Shown: positions 1 to 7,600 of the stretch, piece after piece
How the letters are laid out: each line of letters opens with the position of its first letter
Numbering within the stretch: the first letter of the stretch is position 1
NCBI GenBank assembly: GCA_900550105.1
Contig: URQW01000057.1
Coordinates: 1 to 16,630, forward strand
Direction of reading: 5' to 3'
DNA length: 16,630 nucleotides
DNA from: an uncultured Pelosinus sp.
Lineage (GTDB): Bacteria > Bacillota > Negativicutes > UMGS1260
Program-made: the position numbers and the translations under genes
The notes under the pieces: generated by a model
Told to the model about the DNA's origin: nothing
Seen by the model: the letters and a program-made list of their open reading frames with translations, nothing else
Databases searched by the model: none

Positions 1-1106
1 AGTTCAATATTCATGCGAATGTTGTCGCCAGGCATTACCATTTCTACGCCTTCTGGAAGCGTAACAACTCCAGTTACGTCGGTTGTTCTGAAGTAGAACT
101 GTGGACGGTAACCATTGAAGAACGGTGTATGACGGCCGCCTTCTTCTTTGCTCAATACATATACTTCAGCAGCATATTTCGTATGAGGGTTAATCGAACC
201 TGGTTTTGCAAGTACTTGACCGCGTTCGATATCTTTTCTTTCAACACCACGCAGCAGTGCTCCGATGTTGTCGCCTGCTACAGCGCTGTCAAGAAGTTTG
301 CGGAACATTTCTACGCCTGTTACAACCGTAGATTTTGCTTTTTCCTGCATGCCGACGATTTCAATTGTATCGCCAACTTTTACTACGCCACGTTCTACAC
401 GGCCTGTTGCTACTGTACCACGACCCGTGATCGTGAACACGTCTTCGACTGGCATTAAGAACGTTTTGTCCGTATCACGAACAGGGGTAGGAATGTATTC
501 ATCTACTGCATCCATCAGTTCATGGATTTTGCCGCACCATTCGCAATCGCGTTTGCCACAAGCGCATTCCAGAGCTTTTACTGCAGAACCTGCGATTACA
601 GGGATGTCATCGCCAGGGAATTCATAACTGGAGAGAAGTTCACGAACTTCCATTTCTACGAGTTCGATCAGTTCTGCGTCATCTACAAGGTCCATCTTGT
701 TCAAGAATACGACCATTGCAGGTACGCCTACCTGACGGGAAAGAAGGATATGTTCGCGAGTCTGAGGCATCGGGCCGTCAGCTGCACTTACTACCAAGAT
801 TGCTCCGTCCATCTGCGCTGCGCCAGTGATCATGTTTTTTACATAGTCAGCATGGCCTGGGCAGTCAACGTGGGCATAGTGGCGTTTTTCTGTTTCATAT
901 TCTACGTGAGCTGTGTTGATTGTGATGCCGCGTTCTCTTTCTTCAGGAGCTTTATCGATCATGTCATATGCCATGAACTCTGCGCCGCCTGCTTTTGCCA
1001 GCGTCATCGTGATTGCTGCTGTTAAGGATGTTTTACCATGGTCAACGTGACCGATGGTTCCAATGTTAACATGCGGTTTTGTTCTTTCAAACTTTTTCTT
1101 AGCCAT
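1..1106 (-). CDS. tuf: Elongation factor Tu, distal copy of the str operon (C-terminus cut by the window edge)
   Basis: EF-Tu is the GTPase that brings aminoacyl-tRNA to the ribosomal A site. The first 369 residues are present, from ATG at 1106 with AGGAGG at 1115-1120; the stop lies beyond position 1. The GTPase motifs are intact: GHVDHGKT at 19-26, RGITI at 59-63, DCPGH at 81-85 and NKMD at 136-139. Domains 2 and 3 follow. An insertion after ALE (about 178-180) carries four cysteines, C181, C183, C188 and C191, where E. coli EF-Tu has none. The gene is last in the L7Ae-rpsL-rpsG-fusA-tuf operon, 38 bases after fusA. Joined across the 77-base terminal repeat with the fragment at the right edge it would give a full-length protein of 400 residues. 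The annotation is secure; the true 3' end is unseen. Confidence 0.98.
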   Translation of the reverse strand, partial: MAKKKFERTKPHVNIGTIGHVDHGKTSLTAAITMTLAKAGGAEFMAYDMIDKAPEERERGITINTAHVEYETEKRHYAHVDCPGHADYVKNMITGAAQMDGAILVVSAADGPMPQTREHILLSRQVGVPAMVVFLNKMDLVDDAELIELVEMEVRELLSSYEFPGDDIPVIAGSAVKALECACGKRDCEWCGKIHELMDAVDEYIPTPVRDTDKTFLMPVEDVFTITGRGTVATGRVERGVVKVGDTIEIVGMQEKAKSTVVTGVEMFRKLLDSAVAGDNIGALLRGVERKDIERGQVLAKPGSINPHTKYAAEVYVLSKEEGGRHTPFFNGYRPQFYFRTTDVTGVVTLPEGVEMVMPGDNIRMNIE

Positions 1107-1144
1107 TAGTTTTGCCTCCTAAGACTTATTTTTTTTGCTCCGAT

Positions 1145-3220
1145 TTAGCCTTTCACTTTCGTGACAATAGCTTCGGAAATATTTTTGGGAACATCTTCAT
1201 AATGATGGAATTCCATCGAGTAGTTGCCACGACCTTGCGTCCGAGAACGAAGATCTGTTGCATAACCAAACATTTCAGCAAGAGGAACATAGGCTTTGAT
1301 GCTTTGAGCACCAGCACGAGATTCCATACCTTCAATGCGACCACGACGAGAATTCAAATCACCGATAACGTCGCCCATGTATTCTTCAGGAACAATGACT
1401 TCGACTTTTTCATAAGGCTCTAACAGTACTGGATTTGCTTTTTGAGCACCGGCTTTGAAGCCCATGGAACCAGCAATTTTAAAGGCCATTTCTGAGGAGT
1501 CAACGTCATGGTAAGAACCGTCAAATACTTGAACTTTGATATCTACCATTGGATAACCGGCTACAACGCCGTTTTCCATGGCTTCTTTGATACCAGCTTC
1601 AATTGGTGAAATGTATTCTCTAGGAATCGCACCACCAACGATTTTGCTTTCAAAGCTAAAGCCAGTACCAGGTTCTTGCGGAATAAGTTCAAGCCAGCAA
1701 TGACCATATTGACCACGACCACCGGACTGACGAACAAATTTACCTTCCGCTTTAACTTGCTTGCGGATTGTTTCACGGTAAGCAACCTGCGGTTTACCCA
1801 CGTTGCATTCTACCTTGAATTCGCGAAGCATACGGTCAACAATGATTTCTAAGTGAAGTTCACCCATACCAGAAATGATTGTTTGACCAGTTTCCTGATC
1901 AGTATTCATCCGGAATGTAGGATCTTCTTCTGCAAGTCTTGCCAGAGCAATACCCATTTTTTCTTGGTCAGCTTTGGTTTTCGGTTCAACGGCTACAGAG
2001 ATAACCGGCTCAGGGAATACCATAGACTCAAGAATAATAGGGCTCTTATCATCGCAAAGCGTGTCGCCAGTCGTTGTGTCTTTCAGACCAACAGCTGCAG
2101 CGATATCGCCTGTATACACTGTGTCAATTTCTTCACGATGGTTGGCATGCATCTGAAGGATACGGCCAATGCGTTCTTTTTTACCTTTAGTAGAATTGAA
2201 CACATAAGAACCGGAAGAAATTTTACCAGAGTAAACGCGGAAGAAAGCAAGTTTGCCGACATAAGGGTCAGCCATAATTTTAAAGGCTAAAGCTGAGAAA
2301 GGAAGTTCATCGCTCGATGCACGTTCGTCCTCTTCACCCGAATCAGGGTTTACACCCTTAATAGCCGGGATATCGATTGGAGCTGGCATAAAGTCGACAA
2401 CTGCGTCAAGCAGCGGCTGAACACCTTTGTTCTTGTAGGAAGAACCGCAAAGAACAGGAGTCATTTTGCAAGCGATCGTTGCTTTACGAATCCCTGCTTT
2501 GATCTCTTCAACAGTAAACTCTTCGCCTTCGAGATATTTCATCATTAATTCGTCATCGCTTTCAGCAACTGCATCAAGCAAGTTCTGACGATATTTATCA
2601 GTCAATTCCTTCATATCTTCCGGAATGTCTGCTTCTTCATTTGTTTTGCCAAGATCGTCGGTGTAGATATGAGCTTTCATTTCTACAAGGTCAATCAGGC
2701 CAACATAGGTATCTTCAAAGCCAATTGGCAATTGAATAGGAACCGCATTAGCATGGAGACGGTCTTTCATCATATCGACAACGCGATAGAAATCAGCACC
2801 GATAATATCCATTTTATTTACATAAGCCATGCGGGGAACGCTGTATTTATCAGCCTGACGCCAAACAGTTTCAGACTGAGGCTCTACGCCACCCTTTGCA
2901 CAGAAGACAGCTACCGAGCCATCAAGAACGCGCAGGGACCGTTCTACTTCTACTGTAAAGTCCACGTGTCCTGGTGTGTCAATGATGTTAATGCGATGGC
3001 CTTTCCACTGGGCTGTAGTGGCCGCCGAGGTAATCGTGATACCTCTTTCTTGTTCTTGCACCATCCAGTCCATCGTCGCAGCGCCATCATGTACTTCGCC
3101 AATCTTATGCACTCTGCCTGTATAGAACAGAATACGTTCTGTGGTAGTGGTTTTTCCAGCGTCGATATGAGCCATGATGCCAATGTTACGCGTATTTTCA
3201 AGTGTAAACTTTCTGGCCAC
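1145..3220 (-). CDS. fusA: Elongation factor G
   Basis: EF-G is the translocase GTPase that moves tRNA and mRNA through the ribosome after peptide transfer and helps split ribosomes in recycling. The 691 residues match the usual bacterial length. The GTPase domain shows AHIDAGKT at 17-24, RGITI at 59-63, DTPGH at 81-85 and NKMD at 135-138. Domain II and the EF-G-specific domains III-V follow, with the conserved SGGRGQYGH and NSRRGRIEGM stretches in domains IV and V. The start is GTG at 3220, the only start that keeps the standard MARKF N-terminus, with GAGGAG a few bases upstream. It lies 19 bases after rpsG and 38 before tuf, so it is surely co-transcribed with both. I see no truncation or unusual residue. 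Confidence 0.98.
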   Translation of the reverse strand: MARKFTLENTRNIGIMAHIDAGKTTTTERILFYTGRVHKIGEVHDGAATMDWMVQEQERGITITSAATTAQWKGHRINIIDTPGHVDFTVEVERSLRVLDGSVAVFCAKGGVEPQSETVWRQADKYSVPRMAYVNKMDIIGADFYRVVDMMKDRLHANAVPIQLPIGFEDTYVGLIDLVEMKAHIYTDDLGKTNEEADIPEDMKELTDKYRQNLLDAVAESDDELMMKYLEGEEFTVEEIKAGIRKATIACKMTPVLCGSSYKNKGVQPLLDAVVDFMPAPIDIPAIKGVNPDSGEEDERASSDELPFSALAFKIMADPYVGKLAFFRVYSGKISSGSYVFNSTKGKKERIGRILQMHANHREEIDTVYTGDIAAAVGLKDTTTGDTLCDDKSPIILESMVFPEPVISVAVEPKTKADQEKMGIALARLAEEDPTFRMNTDQETGQTIISGMGELHLEIIVDRMLREFKVECNVGKPQVAYRETIRKQVKAEGKFVRQSGGRGQYGHCWLELIPQEPGTGFSFESKIVGGAIPREYISPIEAGIKEAMENGVVAGYPMVDIKVQVFDGSYHDVDSSEMAFKIAGSMGFKAGAQKANPVLLEPYEKVEVIVPEEYMGDVIGDLNSRRGRIEGMESRAGAQSIKAYVPLAEMFGYATDLRSRTQGRGNYSMEFHHYEDVPKNISEAIVTKVKG

Positions 3221-3239
3221 TATCTTTCACTCCTCACTG

Positions 3240-3710
3240 TTACCACCGATAATGAGCAAACGCCTTATTGGCTTCCGCCATTTTATGGGTATCTTCTTTT
3301 TTCTTAATTGCTGCACCTGTGTTATTTGCTGCATCCATCAATTCGGCAGCCAATCTTTCGTGCATGGTTTTTTCACCGCGTTTACGGCTGTAATCAACCA
3401 TCCAACGAATTCCCAGAGTCAGTCGACGGTCGCTGCGAACTTCCACAGGAACCTGGTAGTTAGCACCACCAACACGACGAGCTCTTACTTCTAGTACAGG
3501 CATAACATTTTTCATTGCCTGATCAAATACTTCTAACGGATCCTTACCGGTCTTTGCTCTTACGATTTCAAAAGCATTATAAACGATGCTTTCTGCAACG
3601 CCTTTTTTACCATCAAGCATTACTTTATTAATGAACCGAGTAACAATTTTAGAATTGTATACTGGATCTGGTAACACGTCACGCTTTGGTACTGCACCTT
3701 TTCTCGGCAT
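3240..3710 (-). CDS. rpsG: 30S ribosomal protein S7
   Basis: S7 is the primary 16S rRNA-binding protein that nucleates assembly of the 30S head and lines the E site. I chose ATG at 3710, giving 156 residues beginning MPRKGAVPKRDVLPDP, the family's usual N-terminus and length. It has AAGGAGGG seven bases upstream. An in-frame start at 3731 would add seven residues and swallow this ribosome binding site, so I reject it. The conserved GGANYQVPVEVR and LGIRWMVDYSRKRGEKTM segments are present. The gene lies 43 bases after rpsL and 19 before fusA. In E. coli S7 represses its own operon from the rpsL-rpsG gap; the 43-base gap here shows no comparable structure that I can see. Confidence 0.98.
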   Translation of the reverse strand: MPRKGAVPKRDVLPDPVYNSKIVTRFINKVMLDGKKGVAESIVYNAFEIVRAKTGKDPLEVFDQAMKNVMPVLEVRARRVGGANYQVPVEVRSDRRLTLGIRWMVDYSRKRGEKTMHERLAAELMDAANNTGAAIKKKEDTHKMAEANKAFAHYRW

Positions 3711-3753
3711 GAACATTCCCTCCTTCTTCAAAACTCAAACCTAGTTACGCGTC

Positions 3754-4128
3754 TTATTTCTTCGCACGTTTCGCACCGTATTTCGATCTACCCTGACCTC
3801 GTTTTTGCACACCTGCAGTATCAAGCGCACCGCGGATAATGTGATAACGAACACCTGGTAAATCTTTTACTCTACCGCCACGAATCAGAACCACGCTATG
3901 TTCTTGCAAGTTGTGGCCGATACCGGGGATGTAAGCAGTTACTTCGATTCCGTTAGTTAAACGTACACGAGCAACCTTACGCAATGCGGAGTTTGGTTTT
4001 TTCGGAGTCGTTGTATATACTCTTGTGCAAACACCACGTTTTTGCGGGCTTTCTTTCAAAGCCGGCGCAGTGGATTTTTGCTCCATTGTTTGTCTGCTTT
4101 TGCGTACTAATTGGTTAATTGTTGGCAT
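3754..4128 (-). CDS. rpsL: 30S ribosomal protein S12
   Basis: S12 sits at the decoding centre on the interface side of the 30S subunit and affects translational accuracy. The 124-residue protein carries the conserved TTPKKPNSALRK loop (K43, K44) and the GRVKDLPGVRYH loop. The lysines where streptomycin-resistance mutations usually arise are wild type, so a sensitive S12 is predicted from family knowledge. The start is ATG at 4126-4128 with a strong AAGGAGGTG upstream. It follows the L7Ae-like gene after 82 bases that contain a 14-bp AU-rich hairpin, and precedes rpsG. Confidence 0.98.
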   Translation of the reverse strand: MPTINQLVRKSRQTMEQKSTAPALKESPQKRGVCTRVYTTTPKKPNSALRKVARVRLTNGIEVTAYIPGIGHNLQEHSVVLIRGGRVKDLPGVRYHIIRGALDTAGVQKRGQGRSKYGAKRAKK

Positions 4129-4170
4129 CCTGGCACCTCCTTCCCAAAATTTAGATTGATAGTTATAAAG

Positions 4171-4203
4171 AATTTCATATTTCCTTTAAGAAAACATGAA
4201 ATT
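4171..4203 (-). promoter_or_regulatory. AU-rich 14-bp RNA hairpin between the L7Ae-like gene and rpsL
   Basis: In the minus-strand transcript the arms at 4190-4203 and 4171-4184 pair over 14 bp around a five-base loop. Two of the pairs are G-U. On the plus strand the same positions would be A-C mismatches, so the structure fits RNA from the str operon. It begins seven bases after the L7Ae-like stop and ends about 40 bases before the rpsL start. No U-tract follows, so it does not look like a terminator. It could be a processing site, a stability element or a protein-binding target; the function is unknown. Confidence 0.6.
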
Positions 4204-4210
4204 TTTTAAC

Positions 4211-4459
4211 TTACCCTTCAGCAACAACTGCTACAGCCGCCGCACCGACCTCAATTGCACAGGCCTTCCCAAGCTCAGCCATTGTCATTCCCGCTTCGAG
4301 AGCAACTCCTTTACTCTTACAAAGAGTTTTGAGCGGTTCAACGAGACGTTCTTCTGCATCGTCCGCCACCCACACACGATTTGCTAACCCTTTTTCCACG
4401 GCTTTGGTGACTTGTTTAATTCCAATCACTTTCTTGGCATTTTTCAGGTTTTGCAACAC
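4211..4459 (-). CDS. ybxF: L7Ae/L30e-family RNA-binding protein (YbxF-like)
   Basis: This small 82-residue protein belongs to the L7Ae/L30e/S12e/Gadd45 fold, whose bacterial members YbxF and YlxQ bind kink-turn RNA. Position is the strongest argument: in Bacillus subtilis ybxF sits exactly between rpoC and rpsL. The sequence has the expected pattern, a lysine-rich N-terminal helix, then GIKQVTKAVEKG, then VWVADDAEERLVEPL, and a hydrophobic end rich in Ala and Val. The start is GTG at 4459 with AAAGGAG nine bases upstream. It is the first gene after the str promoter at 4526-4554. Family assignment is confident; its cellular job is not settled even in well-studied relatives. Confidence 0.9.
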   Translation of the reverse strand: MLQNLKNAKKVIGIKQVTKAVEKGLANRVWVADDAEERLVEPLKTLCKSKGVALEAGMTMAELGKACAIEVGAAAVAVVAEG

Positions 4460-4525
4460 CGTTATTCACTCCTTTGCGACAAGCAACCATCGGAAAAAAC
4501 ATTTTTTTCTTCTGGGCACTCTGAT

Positions 4526-4554
4526 ATTTTATCACTACCAGTAGTCAATGTCAA
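4526..4554 (-). promoter_or_regulatory. Sigma-A promoter of the str operon
   Basis: On the minus strand a perfect TTGACA (-35, 4549-4554) is followed after exactly 17 bases by TAAAAT (-10, 4526-4531). A TG one base ahead of the -10 makes it an extended -10. Transcription would start about seven bases further on, giving a leader of roughly 60 bases before the GTG of the L7Ae-like gene. The spacer contains the inverted repeat ACTAC-TG-GTAGT. The promoter lies between the rpoC terminator and the str genes. Confidence 0.88.
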
Positions 4555-4612
4555 CTATTCTTCTAATAAAATCAACACTTTTTATGCCCACGCTTCCGCG
4601 TGTATCATTTTA

Positions 4613-4646
4613 ACAAGAAAGCGCAGATAAACCTGCGCTTTCTTGT
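4613..4646 (-). terminator. Intrinsic terminator after rpoC
   Basis: A 14-bp hairpin with a six-base loop starts about 20 bases after the rpoC stop. Its arms contain GAAAGCGCAG and CTGCGCTTTC. The U-tract is weak (TTAAAAT after the stem), so efficiency is uncertain. Its place just ahead of a strong promoter supports termination or partial termination of rpoBC transcripts here. Confidence 0.75.
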
Positions 4647-4667
4647 GTTAAACTCCTGCCTCAGCTA

Positions 4668-7600
4668 TTAAGAATTGCTTTCTTCTGATGATACAGGTTT
4701 AATTGTTTTGATATTGCTATAACGGCTCATGCCTGTTCCTGCCGGTACAAGCTTACCAATAATAACATTTTCTTTCAAGCCCAAGAGCGGATCGACTTTA
4801 CCTTTAATCGCTGCTTCAGTCAGGACACGAGTCGTTTCCTGGAAGGAAGCTGCCGATAAGAAGGAGTCAGTAGCCAAGGAAGCTTTGGTAATACCAAGAA
4901 GAATCGGACGAGCAATAGCCGGTTCGCCACCGCTTTCCATGGTTTTGGCATTTTCTTCTTCAAAAGTAATAATATCGATATATTCGCCTGGCAGAAGTTC
5001 CGTATCACCGGCTTCTTCCACTTTGACTTTATGCATCATTTGGCGAACCATAACTTCCAAATGCTTGTCGTTGATTTCAACGCCTTGAGATTTATAAACT
5101 TTCTGTACTTCATGGACAAGGTAGCGCTGTGTTGCTCTTAAACCGCTGACGCGTAAAATATCATGAGGATTTACTGCGCCTTCTGTTAAGCGATCGCCAG
5201 CTTCTACGGTCATTCCATCGCGGACTGTCATACGAGCGCCGTAAGGGATGCTGTAAATATGCTCTTCGCCGCCACCAGACGGAATAATCGTAACTTTTCT
5301 CTGTCCTTTGACTTCTTTAACTTCAACAGTTCCGTCCACTTCGGTAATAATCGCTTGCCGTTTTGGCTTTCTCGCTTCGAACAGTTCTTCGACACGAGGC
5401 AGACCCTGCGTAATATCGTCACCGGCAACACCGCCGGTATGGAATGTACGCATTGTAAGCTGTGTGCCCGGTTCGCCGATTGACTGAGCGGCAATAATAC
5501 CAACTGCTTCGCCTACATCTACCGTATGGCCTGTAGCCAAGTTACGGCCATAGCATTTAATGCAGACGCCGTAGCGTGATTTACAATTGAGAACAGAACG
5601 GATTTTAACGCGTTTTTTGACCTTAGCTACTTTTTCAGCCAGAAGTTCGTCCATCATGCCATTAAGCGGCACAAGTACTTCGCCAGTAGTTTCATCAATA
5701 ATATCTTCCGCTGCTACACGACCAATCAGACGATCACTCAGTTTTTCAATAACGCTGTTGCCTTCGGTAATATCTTCTACATAAATACCTTGAATATTAT
5801 TGTTTCTCACTTTAACTTCTTTAACATCGCTAGCTAGAATCGCTTCAATATGCTCTTCCAGTAGCGGCGTATCAGCGGGAACAATTTCTTCGCCACTATT
5901 TGTTGTTACAGCAGCAGTGGTATTTTTGCCCAGCATTTCGCGAATCATCGCCTGTTTCAGATGCTGACGCGTATGCTCTTCTGGTTCACCGAGGGTAATC
6001 GTTTCGATTTCAGCCGAGTTTTTCATATCTTCTGATTCGTCTTCTCTGCCGCGCAACTTAATTTCAGCAACGGCATTTTCGCCGATTACATCAAGATGCG
6101 CTTCAGCAAGGACTGTATCATGAGCCACTAACAGGCTATCGTCTTTCGGACTGACAATATCTTCAGCTACGACACGGCCAAGTAATGCGTCTTTCAGCAT
6201 GTGAATAGCGCTAGCACTTGTTTGCGCCAGTCGAGCCCGTTCTCTAACAAGATTGATACCGATAACATCGCAGTCTTCTTCCCGGATAATTACATCCTGC
6301 GCTACGTCAACAAGACGGCGGGTAAGATACCCGGAGTCAGCCGTACGAAGAGCCGTATCAGCCAAACCTTTACGAGCACCATGTGTCGAAATAAAGTACT
6401 CTAACACGGTAAGACCTTCACGGAAGTTTGCTTTAATTGGTAAGTCGATGATACGTCCCGAAGGATCAGCCATCAAACCGCGCATACCAGCCAGCTGACG
6501 AATCTGCTGGATGTTACCACGAGCACCAGACGTAGCCATCATGTATACAGGATTGAATTCATCAAGTGAATTCATCAGAGCATGTGTTACATCATCTGTC
6601 GCTTTCGTCCAAAGCGTAATAACTTTTTTATAACGTTCATCATCAGTGATCAGGCCGCGACGGAATTGCTTATCAATGACGTCGACATCATGTTCAGCCT
6701 CAGCAATAATATCTTTCTTCGCTTCCGGCACAATAATATCGGAAATTGCAATTGTCATACCAGCTCGGCAAGCAAAAGCATAACCGAGACGTTTTACATT
6801 ATCAATTACATCAGCTGTTTTCGTATTGCCAAATACACGGTAGCATTCCGCAACAAGTTTACCAAGCTGTTTTTTATCCATCAAGATACCAAGACAAGTT
6901 TCGCCATCTTTTTGATAATAATAGCGAAGTTCTTCTGGTAGAGCTTCATTGAAGATCAAGCGACCGATTGTCGTATTGACAAGACCATGACCTGGCATAC
7001 GCACTTTAACAGGCGCTTGCAAATGCGTCGTTTTCTGCTGATAAGCCAGTAACGCTTCAGTCGAATTGGAGAAAATAGTTCCTTCTCCCAAAGCGCCGGG
7101 GCGTTCAATCGTCAAATAATAAGCGCCAAGAACCATATCCTGCGTCGGCGTTACAACAGGCTTGCCGTCTTTCGTTGACAAGATATTGTGAGCCGCTAGC
7201 ATGAGTAGGCGGGCTTCTGACTGCGCTTCAGCGGAAAGCGGTACGTGAACTGCCATTTGGTCACCGTCGAAGTCGGCGTTATAAGCCGTACAAACAAGCG
7301 GATGAAGTTTGATGGCGCGGCCTTCGGAAAGAACCGGTTCAAAGGCCTGAATACCCAGACGATGAAGTGTTGGCGCACGGTTCAAGAGAACAGGATGTTC
7401 TTTAATAACTTCTTCTAAGACATCCCATACTTCTGGACGAACGCGTTCTACCATCCGTTTAGCGCTTTTGATATTATGAGCATGACCGGCATTGACCAGT
7501 TTTTTCATAACAAAAGGCTTAAAGAGCTCAAGAGCCATTTCTTTTGGCAGACCGCACTGATGGAGTTTCAGTTCCGGACCGACAACGATAACGCTACGAC

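Noticed and set aside
2669..3307. A 212-codon plus-strand frame opposite fusA and its upstream gap.
   Set aside because: It mirrors conserved EF-G codons, has a Cys/His-rich random composition and no promoter or ribosome binding site of note.
3754..4128. Possible streptomycin-resistance changes in S12.
   Set aside because: Both lysine-containing loops (PKKPN and RVKDLPG) are wild type.
4586..4602. CACGC/GCGTG hairpin with a GGAA loop after the rpoC terminator.
   Set aside because: Only 5 bp, no U-tract, and no link to a gene start; too short to claim.
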